Shown here one piece after another: positions 33,417 to 42,057 of a DNA stretch of 64,000 bases. Source of the DNA: Phyllobacterium phragmitis (GTDB taxonomy: Bacteria; Pseudomonadota; Alphaproteobacteria; Rhizobiales; Rhizobiaceae). Location: the NCBI RefSeq assembly GCF_002980495.1, contig NZ_PVBR01000013.1:62001-126000 (forward strand). Direction: 5' to 3'. The notes beneath the pieces are model-generated. The model did no database searches, was not told the DNA's origin, and saw only the letters and a program-made list of their open reading frames with translations. The first letter of the stretch is position 1, and each line of letters opens with the position of its first letter. A program made the position numbers and the translations under genes.

Positions 33417-33977
33417 CTAGACCTGCATGATCTCCGCTTCCTTGACCGTTAGCATCTTGTCCAGTTCCGAAATGGTCTCGTCGGTCAGCTTTTGCACCTT
33501 GTCGGAGAGGACCCGGCCGTCATCCTGACTGATAACGCTGTCCTTCTCCAGCTTTTTTAGCTGATCCATGCCGTCGCGGCGCACATGGCGCGCTGCGATG
33601 CGGGCCTGCTCCGCATATTGATGCGCGATCTTGACCAGTTCCTTGCGGCGCTGCTCGTTCAATTCCGGCAGTGGAATGCGCAATGTGGTGCCGTCGGAGA
33701 TCGGATTGAGGCCGAGGCCGGAATCGCGGATCGCCCGCTCCACTGCACCGACCATCGATTTGTCCCATACAGAGACGGAAAGCATGCGCGGTTCCGGGAC
33801 CGAGATATTGGCGACCTGATTGATCGGCATTTCCGAACCGTAGGCCTCGATGGTGATCGGCTCCAGCAGGCTTGCCGATGCGCGGCCCGTCCGCAGGCCG
33901 CCAAGATCATGCTTGAAAGCCTGGATGGCGCCTTCCATGCGGCGCTTTATGTCGTTGAGGTCCAGAGCGTCACTCAT
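33417..33977 (-). CDS. frr: Ribosome recycling factor
   Basis: Splits post-termination ribosomes together with EF-G (186 residues, standard length). The three-helix-bundle and beta-sandwich motifs are clear: [57 protein letters not shown] and [12 protein letters not shown]. Twelve bases after pyrH. Confidence 0.98.
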   Translation of the reverse strand: MSDALDLNDIKRRMEGAIQAFKHDLGGLRTGRASASLLEPITIEAYGSEMPINQVANISVPEPRMLSVSVWDKSMVGAVERAIRDSGLGLNPISDGTTLRIPLPELNEQRRKELVKIAHQYAEQARIAARHVRRDGMDQLKKLEKDSVISQDDGRVLSDKVQKLTDETISELDKMLTVKEAEIMQV

Positions 33978-33989
33978 GCTTTTTCTCCT

Positions 33990-34721
33990 TCAGTCCGCCC
34001 GCCCGTCGGAAACGGTTGTACAGCGTCCCTTGCCTTGCAAAATATCGGCGAAACCGCCTTCTTCGTGGATGGAATAGACAATTATCGGAATGTTGTTCTC
34101 CCGCGCAAGGGCAACCGCAGTGGTATCCATCACGGCGAGCCCCTGATCAAGAACTTCCTTATGTGTCAGCCGTTCATAGCGTTCCGCATCGGCATGTATC
34201 TTCGGATCGGCGGAATAGATGCCATCCACCTGCGTTCCCTTGAAAAGCGCGTCCGCGCCGACTTCGGCGGCTCGTAGCGCCGCAGCGGAATCGGTGGTGA
34301 AGAAGGGATTTCCTGTTCCGCCGGCGAAGATGACCACCTTGCCCTGATCCATATAGCCCGTTGCCTGGCGCTGCGAAAAGCTCTCGCATATTTCCGGCAT
34401 GGCGATGGCTGACAGCACGACCGTGTCGACGCCCATCTTGACGAGCGACGTGCGCAGCGCCAGGGAGTTGATGACGGTGGCGAGCATGCCCATGTGATCG
34501 CCGGTAACGCGGTCGCCACCCTTGGAGGCAACGGCAACGCCGCGAAAGATATTGCCGCCGCCGATCACCACCCCAACCTCGACACCGAGCGACCTCGCCT
34601 CGGCAATATCGGCTGCTATGCGATCGGCCACGGAAACATCGATCCCGAAACCCTGATTCCCCATCAGCGCCTCGCCTGAGGCTTTCAATAGAACACGTTT
34701 GTAGATGGGCGCACCAGCCAT
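33990..34721 (-). CDS. pyrH: UMP kinase
   Basis: Amino-acid-kinase-fold enzyme phosphorylating UMP to UDP (243 residues). Motifs: RVLLKASGEALMG, GVVIGGGNIFRG, GDHMGMLATVINSLAL and FAGGTGNPFFTTDSAAALRA. The ATG at 34719-34721 is used because the 26 upstream codons have no family similarity. Between tsf and frr, the standard order. Confidence 0.97.
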   Translation of the reverse strand: MAGAPIYKRVLLKASGEALMGNQGFGIDVSVADRIAADIAEARSLGVEVGVVIGGGNIFRGVAVASKGGDRVTGDHMGMLATVINSLALRTSLVKMGVDTVVLSAIAMPEICESFSQRQATGYMDQGKVVIFAGGTGNPFFTTDSAAALRAAEVGADALFKGTQVDGIYSADPKIHADAERYERLTHKEVLDQGLAVMDTTAVALARENNIPIIVYSIHEEGGFADILQGKGRCTTVSDGRAD

Positions 34722-34790
34722 GAGATCCCCTCGTTCGCGTGATTGGCCGAAATTAGCCCCGATTGGTAATGATTCCGATTTCGGATACAC

Positions 34791-34822
34791 GAAGGGCACC
34801 GCGATGTCACGCGATGCCCTTC
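34791..34822 (-). terminator. Hairpin after tsf
   Basis: GAAGGGCA...CGCG pairs with CGCG...TGCCCTTC (34791-34822), an imperfect but long stem just 21 bases after the tsf stop codon. No T-run follows, so it may attenuate transcription from rpsB-tsf into pyrH rather than stop it. Confidence 0.6.
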
Positions 34823-34843
34823 AAATCGATAGCCTTTCAGGCC

Positions 34844-35767
34844 TTACTTCTTGACGGCAGCGGCCACTTCCGCCGCAAAGTCGCTCTCTTCCTTTTCGAT
34901 GCCTTCGCCAAGAGCGAAGCGGACGAAGCCCGTGATCTTGGCCGGAGCGCCGATCGTCTTTTCCGCTTCCTTCAGCGCTGCCTCGACCGTCAGATCCGGA
35001 TTGATGACAAAGGCCTGCGAGAGAAGAACGACTTCCTCGAAGAACTTGCGCATGCGGCCTTCCACCATCTTTTCGATGATATTCTCCGGCTTGCCCGACT
35101 GACGCGCCTGATCGGCGAAGATCGCCTTTTCGCGTTCGACGGCAACAGGATCGACTTCAGCCGACGTCAGGGCGAGCGGATTGGTCGCCGCGACATGCAT
35201 CGCGACCTGCCGGCCGAAGGCCTGCGCAGCATCGGCATTGCCCGTCGTCTCGATGGCGACGAGCACTCCCATCTTGCCGAGACCATCGGAAACGCCATTG
35301 TGCACATAGGTGGCAACCACACCATCCCCAACGCTCAGGGCTGCCGAGCGGCGGAAACTGAGGTTTTCACCGATCGTGGCGATGGCATCCTTGATCGTTT
35401 CCGTCACGGACTTGGACGAGCCGGGATAGGTTGCGGCGGCAACGGCTTCGGTGGAGCCATCGGTTCCGAGTGCCGCCGTGGCGACATTGCGGACGATCGC
35501 CTGGAAGGCATCGTTGCGGGCAACGAAATCGGTCTCCGAATTGACCTCGACGACCGCGGCTTTATTGCCGGCCGAAGCAACGCCGATCAGGCCCTCGGCC
35601 GCCGTGCGTCCGGCCTTCTTGTCGGCCTTGGAAACCCCCTTCTTACGCAGCCAATCGACGGCGGCTTCCATGTCGCCATTGGTTTCGGCCAGCGCGGCCT
35701 TGCAGTCCATCATGCCTGCGCCGGTGAGCTCGCGAAGTTCTTTTACCTGGGATGCTGAAATGCTCAT
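34844..35767 (-). CDS. tsf: Elongation factor Ts
   Basis: Guanine nucleotide exchange factor for EF-Tu (307 residues). The N-terminal UBA-like domain ([20 protein letters not shown]) is followed by [27 protein letters not shown] and the EF-Tu-contacting core with [11 protein letters not shown]. The ATG at 35765-35767 is standard for the family. Downstream of rpsB, separated by 114 bases with two hairpins. Confidence 0.98.
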   Translation of the reverse strand: MSISASQVKELRELTGAGMMDCKAALAETNGDMEAAVDWLRKKGVSKADKKAGRTAAEGLIGVASAGNKAAVVEVNSETDFVARNDAFQAIVRNVATAALGTDGSTEAVAAATYPGSSKSVTETIKDAIATIGENLSFRRSAALSVGDGVVATYVHNGVSDGLGKMGVLVAIETTGNADAAQAFGRQVAMHVAATNPLALTSAEVDPVAVEREKAIFADQARQSGKPENIIEKMVEGRMRKFFEEVVLLSQAFVINPDLTVEAALKEAEKTIGAPAKITGFVRFALGEGIEKEESDFAAEVAAAVKK

Positions 35768-35854
35768 TGTCGCCTCTCGTGAAAGCGAGGGCACACCGTT
35801 GCCGGCATGCCCACTTTGCCGATGCGTCATGCACCGGATCGAATTGAAATTATC

Positions 35855-35896
35855 CACCCGTCACAACGGGTGTATGAACCCTCACGCGGAGGGTTC
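35855..35896 (-). promoter_or_regulatory. Tandem hairpins between rpsB and tsf
   Basis: Two perfect stems stand side by side: GAACCCTC with GAGGGTTC (35876-35896), which overlaps the last rpsB codons and stop, and CACCCGT with ACGGGTG (35855-35872). Read on the minus strand they follow the rpsB coding end directly. There is no strong T-run. They could attenuate transcription or protect the rpsB message and set the S2 to EF-Ts ratio. Confidence 0.6.
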
Positions 35897-36682
35897 AGTC
35901 CCTTCGGCAGGGGCAGCGGGGGCGGCAGGGGTTTCGAGCGCCGGCTCGACAGGCACTTCCGCCTGGGCGCCGATATCCATGCCGAGAGCGCCCTGCTGAC
36001 GAGCGATGCCGTCGAGAGCAGCCTTGGCGATGAGGTCGCAATAAAGCGAAATCGCACGCGCCGCATCATCATTGCCCGGGATCGGATAGTCGATCTGATC
36101 GGGATCGCAATTGGAATCGATGATGGCCACGACCGGAATACCAAGACGCTTGGCTTCCTGAATGGCAATCGATTCCTTGTTGGTGTCGATGATAAACATC
36201 AGATCGGGAACAGACCCCATATCCCGGATGCCGCCAAGCGCGCGGTTGAGCTTGTCGCGCTCGCGATCGAGGTTCAGGCGCTCCTTCTTGGTGAAGCCCT
36301 GGGCTTCGCCGGAGAGCAGTTCATCGAGCTTGCGCAAACGCTGGATCGAATTGGAAATGGTCTTCCAGTTCGTCAGCATACCGCCGAGCCAGCGGGCGTT
36401 CACATAATACTGGGCCGAGCGGCCGGCGGCGTCGGCGATGATCTCCGAAGCCTGGCGCTTGGTGCCGACGAACAGGACGCGGCCGCCACGGGCCACGGTG
36501 TCGGAAACGACCTTCAGCGCGTTGTGCAGCAGCGGAACGGTCTGAGCCAGATCCATGATGTGGATATTGTTGCGGGAGCCATAGATATAAGGCGCCATCT
36601 TCGGGTTCCAGCGATGCGTCTGGTGTCCGAAGTGAATGCCAGCTTCAAGAAGCTGGCGCATGCTGAAATCAGGCAATGCCAT
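35882..36682 (-). CDS. rpsB: 30S ribosomal protein S2
   Basis: Ribosomal protein S2 (266 residues, with the Glu/Pro/Ala-rich C-terminal extension common in alphaproteobacteria). Motifs: [42 protein letters not shown] and [24 protein letters not shown]. The ATG at 36680-36682 follows AAGGAAAA; the longer open frame upstream is the structured leader, not coding. First gene of the tsf-pyrH-frr block. Confidence 0.98.
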   Translation of the reverse strand: MALPDFSMRQLLEAGIHFGHQTHRWNPKMAPYIYGSRNNIHIMDLAQTVPLLHNALKVVSDTVARGGRVLFVGTKRQASEIIADAAGRSAQYYVNARWLGGMLTNWKTISNSIQRLRKLDELLSGEAQGFTKKERLNLDRERDKLNRALGGIRDMGSVPDLMFIIDTNKESIAIQEAKRLGIPVVAIIDSNCDPDQIDYPIPGNDDAARAISLYCDLIAKAALDGIARQQGALGMDIGAQAEVPVEPALETPAAPAAPAEGTEPSA

Positions 36683-36705
36683 GCTGTATTTTCCTTTTCC
36701 GGTTG

Positions 36706-36766
36706 AACCTCCACGGGAAGAGGCGGTTGCCCGCCACCGGAGGTCATACCGGATTTCTCCCGGTAT
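36706..36766 (-). promoter_or_regulatory. Structured rpsB 5' leader
   Basis: On the minus strand the leader shows two consecutive hairpins before the rpsB ribosome-binding site: ATACCGG/CCGGTAT (36746-36766, seven pairs), then a two-storey stem with ACCTCC/GGAGGT outside and GGCGG/CCGCC around a four-base loop inside (36707-36744). Autogenous control of rpsB by S2 through its leader is known in enterobacteria; a similar role here is an inference. Confidence 0.6.
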
Positions 36767-36848
36767 CAACCCATAACCCGTGTGTGGAATGTTGCGGCTG
36801 TTAAACGATAAGCCGCCGGATTGCAAGCCCCATCACTCAAGCCCGTCA

Positions 36849-36891
36849 CCCAGGCCGGATTGCAACGCCTCTGCGTGCGCCACGGCCTGGG
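36849..36891 (-). terminator. Inverted repeat after eipB
   Basis: CCCAGGCCG (36849-36857) and CGGCCTGGG (36883-36891) are perfect complements with a 25-base loop, starting 12 bases after the eipB stop codon. Without a T-run it is only a possible terminator. Confidence 0.4.
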
Positions 36892-36903
36892 GATGAGATG
36901 GTG

Positions 36904-37743
36904 TCACTTCTTGCAGTCGGCCTGCCTCTTGGATTGATCGAACACTTGCAAATTGACGAGCTTTCCCTTCATCGAGAAGTCGCCATAGTCCATCGTCAGG
37001 TCACGAGTGATGCCGTTGCGGTAGAGCTTGAAATTGATGCGATAGACCGGGAGGCCATCCTGATTTTCCTTGTCGTCGAAATAGGCGATGCTCACCGGCC
37101 ATGTCCTCTGGGAAGCGAGCTTGCCCATGGCCTTTGTTTCCTCGTCGGAAGCAGAGGTCTCCTCCTTGCCGACGACGACTGTCGTGGCCATGATGCGATC
37201 GGCGTCTTCCGAACCGTCGAACAGCGATGTCTGATAGAACACCTGGCCTGCCTCGGCCTTGGAAATCAGCTCTTCCATATGGCGGGTGGGAAACTGCGAG
37301 CGGGCAAGGTCGAGCTTGTTGGCTTCCGGCTTGGTGATCGTGACCTGGGTTTCCTTCGGCGTCAGCTTGGCGTCGCCACGAACCTCCTTGGCCAGCTCCT
37401 TGTCGACAAAGGTCTTGTTGACGAAGCGGAACAGATTACCGTCGCCCGACTCGAACGTCGTCGTCTGCTGATCGGTGATACGCTGCGGCGCTTCATCCAT
37501 ATCTATGCGCGTCACAAAACGGAAATTGGTGGTGTAGCCATCGCAGACCGAGCCATTGAACTCATAGACCATGCGGCCGGTCAGGCCGCTGATGCCGGAT
37601 TTCTCGTCCGCATTGTCGAGTTGGAGATCATAGACGGCGCGATGGGGAACGAGCGCAAGCGTGCCGGCGGCAAATGCCGGAGAAGAAACAAATGCAAAAC
37701 CGGCAAGACCGGCGCCGGCAGCCAAAACACTCATCGAACGCAT
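36904..37743 (-). CDS. eipB: Cell envelope integrity protein EipB (DUF1849)
   Basis: Periplasmic beta-barrel-like (spiral) protein of 279 residues. A cleavable signal peptide (to about residue 26, ending AFA) is followed by the DUF1849 domain beginning ALVPHRAVYDLQLD. Cysteines 67 (GSVCDGY) and 277 (ADCKK) match the pair that forms a disulfide in Brucella EipB, where the protein maintains envelope integrity and virulence. The frame begins with a TTG at 37746; the adjacent ATG at 37743 is chosen. It lies upstream of rpsB with a gap of about 220 bases. Confidence 0.92.
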   Translation of the reverse strand: MRSMSVLAAGAGLAGFAFVSSPAFAAGTLALVPHRAVYDLQLDNADEKSGISGLTGRMVYEFNGSVCDGYTTNFRFVTRIDMDEAPQRITDQQTTTFESGDGNLFRFVNKTFVDKELAKEVRGDAKLTPKETQVTITKPEANKLDLARSQFPTRHMEELISKAEAGQVFYQTSLFDGSEDADRIMATTVVVGKEETSASDEETKAMGKLASQRTWPVSIAYFDDKENQDGLPVYRINFKLYRNGITRDLTMDYGDFSMKGKLVNLQVFDQSKRQADCKK

Positions 37744-37867
37744 CAAGGATTCTCCGTTTGGTTATCGCTCCATCATAAAAAAACTCATGGCGGAAGCGAG
37801 GCAAAAATCGCAACCTTCATTAAACTTTTATCGATTCTGTGACACATTCCGCCAGGGAGCATTCATC

Positions 37868-38332
37868 ATGAGCAACACCATCGACGCACGCCTTGCCGAT
37901 CTCGGCATCGTCATCCCCGAAGCAGCAGCGCCGGCGGCCAATTATGTGCCCTATGCGCAGAGCGGCACGCTCCTCTTCACCTCCGGGCAACTGCCGCTCT
38001 CCGGCGGCAAATTGGTCCATGCGGGCCTTCTCGGAGACGCACTGACGGTTGCCCAGGGACAGGAAGCCGCTCGCGCCGCCGCGATCAATGTCCTTGCCCA
38101 GGCCAAGGCAGCCCTCGGCGATCTCAACCGGATCAGTCGCATCGTCAAAATTACCGTCTTTGTCGCCTCGACGCCCGATTTTACCGAACAGCATCTCGTC
38201 GCCAATGGCGGCTCCGATCTGTTCGTCGCCGTTCTGGGCGATGCCGGACGGCATGCGCGCTCGGCTGTGGGCACCGCCGCCCTGCCCTTCAACGCGCCGG
38301 TCGAGATCGAAGCCATCATCGAGGTCACGTGA
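37868..38332 (+). CDS. RidA family protein (YjgF/YER057c/UK114)
   Basis: Small protein of 154 residues in the RidA superfamily, some of which deaminate reactive enamine/imine intermediates. It begins MSNTIDARLADLGIVIPEAA, which is the longer-type RidA common in rhizobia, followed by NYVPYAQSGTLLFTSGQLP and ending GRHARSAVGTAALPFNAPVE IEA with the arginine of the active site. GGGAG precedes the ATG at 37868. Its stop overlaps the region just before the GDPD gene, so the pair is co-transcribed. Confidence 0.93.
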   Translation: MSNTIDARLADLGIVIPEAAAPAANYVPYAQSGTLLFTSGQLPLSGGKLVHAGLLGDALTVAQGQEAARAAAINVLAQAKAALGDLNRISRIVKITVFVASTPDFTEQHLVANGGSDLFVAVLGDAGRHARSAVGTAALPFNAPVEIEAIIEVT

Positions 38333-38334
38333 TC

Positions 38335-39060
38335 ATGGCGCAACTCGACTGGCTGACCAAACGCCCCATCGCCCATCGCGGCCTGCACGATCTCAACGAC
38401 AAGCGCTGGGAGAATACGCTATCGGCATTCGATGCCGCCGCCAAGGCAGGCTTTGCCATTGAATGCGACGTGCATCTTTCAGCGGATGGTGTTGCGATCG
38501 TTTTTCATGACGAGGATCTGAAACGGTTGACCGGCAAGGACGGCCATATCCATCAACTGACCGCCGCGCAGGCCACGGCCCTCCATGTCGGCGGTACGGA
38601 AGATCGCGTGCCGACGCTGCGTGAGGCTCTGACGCTGATCGGCGGCCGTGTTCCCGTCATCATCGAACTCAAGGGCATTGCCGGACGTGACGATGGCCTG
38701 GTCGCGGCCGTGGCGAGCGATCTCAATGGTTATGAAGGCCATGCCGCCATCATGTCTTTCGATCATCATCTCGTGCGGCGCTTCCCCGCCGATGCGCCCG
38801 GCATTCCCGGCGGACTGACCGCGGAAGGGATAAAAACCAGCGATATCGAAGCGCATTTTTCCATGCTGGCGCATCAACTTGCCTTCGTTTCCTATAATGT
38901 TCATCACCTGCCCAACCCGTTCGTCGGTTTCGTGCGCGAAAAGCTGAAATTACCGGTCATCACCTGGACCGTCAGGGACGAGGCAGCCAGGGTCCAGAGC
39001 GATCTCTTCGCCGACCAGATCACCTTCGAAGGCTTCAGACCGGATTCGATGCTGGCTTGA
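38335..39060 (+). CDS. Glycerophosphodiester phosphodiesterase family protein
   Basis: GDPD TIM-barrel enzyme of 241 residues that would hydrolyse glycerophosphodiesters to glycerol 3-phosphate and an alcohol. The motifs HRGLHD, ENTLSAFDAAAKAGFAIECD VHLSADG and VFHDEDLKRLTG hold the two catalytic histidines and the metal-binding Glu/Asp. No signal peptide is visible, so it is probably cytoplasmic. The ATG at 38335 is used; a GTG at 38329 overlaps the RidA stop codon and is an alternative. Confidence 0.93.
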   Translation: MAQLDWLTKRPIAHRGLHDLNDKRWENTLSAFDAAAKAGFAIECDVHLSADGVAIVFHDEDLKRLTGKDGHIHQLTAAQATALHVGGTEDRVPTLREALTLIGGRVPVIIELKGIAGRDDGLVAAVASDLNGYEGHAAIMSFDHHLVRRFPADAPGIPGGLTAEGIKTSDIEAHFSMLAHQLAFVSYNVHHLPNPFVGFVREKLKLPVITWTVRDEAARVQSDLFADQITFEGFRPDSMLA

Positions 39061-39166
39061 CGATTCTGGCAATTCGAAGCCCTTGCATCGGGCTTTGTCC
39101 TTGCCATAGGCTGGTCCTCTCACGATATGATCGGTTGATGCGATACCGGACAGCAAGGACAGGCGC

Positions 39167-40357
39167 GTGAACGGACAAGACCAAAGCGAGTGCAGTTTTG
39201 TCTTGCGCGCTTGCGACAGCTTGACGGCCTTCACGCCGGAGGAGTGGAAAAGCCTTTCCGGAACTTCTAATAGAGAAAAAACCTATAACCCATTCATTTC
39301 ATATGGTTTTCTATCTTCCTTGGAAGAATCCGACTGCGTCTCGCCCAAGACCGGCTGGCTACCGCAGCATCTGCGGCTCGAAGACGCTGAAGGCCGGCTC
39401 CTCGGCGGGGTTCCCTGCTATCTGAAAAGCCACAGCCAAGGCGAATATGTCTTCGACCATGGCTGGGCGGATGCTTTCGAACGTGCAGGCGGCAATTACT
39501 ATCCGAAATACCAGGCTTCTGTACCCTTCACGCCGGCCACAGGCCCTCGTCTCCTCTGCAGCAGGTCTTTGCCCCCACAAGTCGTGCGTCAAGCACTTGC
39601 CGCCGGATTGCGCCAATTGACTGAACAGCGCGGCGTTTCCTCGGCTCACGTGACGTTTCTGCCCGAGGACGAACTCCCCGCCCTGACCGAAATGGGGTTC
39701 CTGCACCGCATGGACCAGCAGTTTCATTTTATCAACAAGGGCCTAGGCAGCTATGATGATTTTCTGGAGACGCTCGCCTCGCGTAAACGCAAGGCGCTGA
39801 AGAAAGAACGGCGCGAAGCGCTTTCGCACGGCATCAGCATCGACTGGCTGACGGGAAGCGATCTGACCGAAGACATCTGGGATCAGTTCTTCGCCTTCTA
39901 TATGGACACCGGCAGCCGCAAATGGGGCCGGCCCTATCTCAACCGCGAATTCTATTCGCTGATCGGCGAGCGAATGGCGGATGACATCCTCCTCGTCATG
40001 GCAAAGCGAAATGGACGCTATATCGCCGGTGCCATCAATTTCATCGGCTCGGACCGGCTTTTCGGGCGTCATTGGGGATGTGTCGAGGATCATCCCTATC
40101 TGCATTTCGAGGTCTGCTATCACCAGGCGATCGACTTCGCCATCTCGAAAGGCCTGAAGATCGTCGAAGCCGGGGCGCAGGGCGAGCACAAGCTGGCACG
40201 CGGCTATGTCCCTGTCACGACGCATTCGGCCCATTACATCCCGCATGACGGCTTTCGCCGGGCGGTCGAGGATTATCTCGATCGCGAACGCCGTGAAATC
40301 GTGCGCCTGAACGAAGCCCTGCAGGACCACACACCGTTTCGCAAAACCGAGGGATGA
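39167..40357 (+). CDS. FemAB-like GNAT-fold acyltransferase (DUF482 family)
   Basis: Protein of 396 residues of the DUF482 'peptidoglycan biosynthesis/recognition' family with a double GNAT fold. Visible signatures: QHLRLEDAEGRLLGGVPCYL KSHSQGEYVFDHGWADA, GGNYYPKYQASVPFTPATGPR LL, LASRKRKALKKERREA, GRHWGCVEDHPYLHFEVCYH and EAGAQGEHKLARGY. Related proteins are thought to transfer acyl or aminoacyl groups, but the substrate is unknown. The start is a GTG at 39167; no closer ATG fits the conserved N-terminus. The HIT gene follows after 61 bases. Confidence 0.85.
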   Translation: MNGQDQSECSFVLRACDSLTAFTPEEWKSLSGTSNREKTYNPFISYGFLSSLEESDCVSPKTGWLPQHLRLEDAEGRLLGGVPCYLKSHSQGEYVFDHGWADAFERAGGNYYPKYQASVPFTPATGPRLLCSRSLPPQVVRQALAAGLRQLTEQRGVSSAHVTFLPEDELPALTEMGFLHRMDQQFHFINKGLGSYDDFLETLASRKRKALKKERREALSHGISIDWLTGSDLTEDIWDQFFAFYMDTGSRKWGRPYLNREFYSLIGERMADDILLVMAKRNGRYIAGAINFIGSDRLFGRHWGCVEDHPYLHFEVCYHQAIDFAISKGLKIVEAGAQGEHKLARGYVPVTTHSAHYIPHDGFRRAVEDYLDRERREIVRLNEALQDHTPFRKTEG

Positions 40358-40418
40358 CCTTTTCGTCCTGCCGCCTATAGCCTATGGCATGATGCAAATC
40401 AGACAGGAGATTCCGCGA

Positions 40419-40841
40419 ATGACCGAGACTTATGACGACAGCAATATCTTCGCCAAAATCCTGCGTGGCGAAATCCCCTCGGCCCGCGTCTATGAGGACG
40501 CTCATGTCGTGGCGTTCATGGATGTGATGCCGCAGGGCACCGGTCACACGCTCGTTGTTCCCAAAGCCCCATCACGCAATCTGCTCGACGCCGCGCCGGA
40601 AACGCTTGGGGCCTCGATCGCCGCCGTGCAGAAGATCGCCATTGCGGCGAAAAAGGCCTTCGCCGCCGATGGCGTTACCGTCATGCAGTTCAACGAACCG
40701 GCTGCCGGCCAGTCGGTGTTTCACCTGCATTTCCACGTGATCCCGCGCTTCGAGGGCGTGGCGCTGAAACCGCATAGCGGAAAGATGGAAGATCCTGAGG
40801 TTCTTGCACAGAATGCTCAAAAGATCATCGCAGAGCTTTGA
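40419..40841 (+). CDS. HIT family protein (Hint-type nucleotide hydrolase)
   Basis: Histidine-triad protein of 140 residues. NIFAKILRGEIPSARVYED is the standard N-terminus and HLHFHVIPRF holds the HxHxHxx catalytic triad. Bacterial members hydrolyse purine nucleoside phosphoramidates. AGGAGA precedes the ATG at 40419. It converges on azlD with a 13-base gap. Confidence 0.95.
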   Translation: MTETYDDSNIFAKILRGEIPSARVYEDAHVVAFMDVMPQGTGHTLVVPKAPSRNLLDAAPETLGASIAAVQKIAIAAKKAFAADGVTVMQFNEPAAGQSVFHLHFHVIPRFEGVALKPHSGKMEDPEVLAQNAQKIIAEL

Positions 40842-40854
40842 TATCTATCGACTT

Positions 40855-41202
40855 TCATAGAGCCAGAAGCCCGATGACGAGCAGCGCTTCCGCCACCGCG
40901 ACGCCGATGAGCACCCGCTTCCCGGCAACGAGGTAGACGGCAAAACCACCGGCCGCGGCACCGATGCGAAGCCAGATCGGAGAACTCGCCAGTTCCCCGG
41001 TCGGGAAAAGGATGAGCTGGGCGATGACGGCGGCGACGAGCGCCGTAGCAACGCAACGCACGAAAACCAGTGCTTCGGAATCCTCGCGTATCCGCCCGCC
41101 GACGAACACGCCCAGAAAGCGCCAGATATCAGTTGCCAGCCATCCGGCAGCTAAGATGAAAACGAACGGCCACCACCAGTCGGGCAGGCTTTGCCAGGTC
41201 AT
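40855..41202 (-). CDS. AzlD domain-containing membrane protein
   Basis: Small subunit (115 residues, three to four membrane segments) of an AzlCD-type exporter. WRFLGVFVGGRIREDSEALV FVRCVATALVAAVI matches the AzlD family. It overlaps azlC by 4 bases and is co-translated with it. AzlCD pairs export branched-chain amino acids or their analogues in Bacillus; the substrate here is not known. Confidence 0.88.
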   Translation of the reverse strand: MTWQSLPDWWWPFVFILAAGWLATDIWRFLGVFVGGRIREDSEALVFVRCVATALVAAVIAQLILFPTGELASSPIWLRIGAAAGGFAVYLVAGKRVLIGVAVAEALLVIGLLAL

Positions 41203-41966
41203 TTCGCCTCCAGATGGTTTCGTTGGATACGGTGGAAGATGAACGCGCAGGCGCCGCCAACCAGGCCGGTCAACAGCAAATCATAGCCTGGCGCCACGCC
41301 GTGGAAGATCGGAAAGAGCACAAGTCCGGCGATCATGGCGATATGCCCCGCCTTTTCGCGCGCCGACCGCCAGAGCGAGGTCAGGAAGTACATCGGCGTC
41401 AGCATGAACAGCGCGGCAAAAACGATCGGCGGAAACGATGCCGACAGCATATAGACAATGACGACGACCAACGCATTGGCGCCGACCAGAACCATGCCGA
41501 TACCTGCGAAATAGCTGGTTCTCAGGTCGCGCGGTATCTTGTGCAGTTCTTCCATCGCCATCACCCAGGCGGTGACGGCGACGAAATGCGAAAGGAAAAG
41601 CAGCGTGATGCGGCGGGTGCGCGGCCCCTGCAATTCCGGCAGCAGGGCAACGACCATTGGCATCAGGCGCACCGACGACAAGGCGACCGCAAGTGCCGCC
41701 GCCGGCAACGTCGCGCCCGAGGTCGCCGCGCCGATCAGCACCACCTTTGCCGGCAGCGCCCAGATTACCACTGTCATGAAGACCGTCTGATCGAGCTTGA
41801 TGTCGCTTTCGATCGCAAGCCCGGCAAACCCGACGAAAGAACTCATCAGCAGGACGGCCGGCACGCTGAAGATTTTCAACGTGCCGCGCAGGAACCAGCG
41901 CAGGCGCGTCGCGAAATCGTCGGGACCGCTATCAAAGGAGGATTTGAGGAGTGGGTCGTCGCGCAT
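41199..41966 (-). CDS. AzlC family permease
   Basis: Large subunit of the AzlCD transporter (255 residues, seven to eight membrane segments). The region FVGFAGLAIESDIKLDQTVF MTVVIWALPAKVVLIGAATS GA matches the AzlC family; the cytoplasmic N-terminus is about 30 residues. Partner of the AzlD gene that overlaps its 3' end. Confidence 0.9.
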   Translation of the reverse strand: MRDDPLLKSSFDSGPDDFATRLRWFLRGTLKIFSVPAVLLMSSFVGFAGLAIESDIKLDQTVFMTVVIWALPAKVVLIGAATSGATLPAAALAVALSSVRLMPMVVALLPELQGPRTRRITLLFLSHFVAVTAWVMAMEELHKIPRDLRTSYFAGIGMVLVGANALVVVIVYMLSASFPPIVFAALFMLTPMYFLTSLWRSAREKAGHIAMIAGLVLFPIFHGVAPGYDLLLTGLVGGACAFIFHRIQRNHLEAK

Positions 41967-42004
41967 AAACCCGCAGTAGACCAGCGCACCGCCATCAGCA
42001 AGAA

Positions 42005-42030
42005 AAAGCCGCCTCGATGGAGGCGGCTTT
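42005..42030 (-). terminator. Rho-independent terminator after clpA
   Basis: GCCGCCTC and GAGGCGGC form a perfect stem around a four-base loop, followed on the minus strand by a run of five T. It lies about 28 bases after the clpA stop codon. Confidence 0.92.
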
Positions 42031-42057
42031 CGATATCAACCCTTCGTGATGCGGGGG

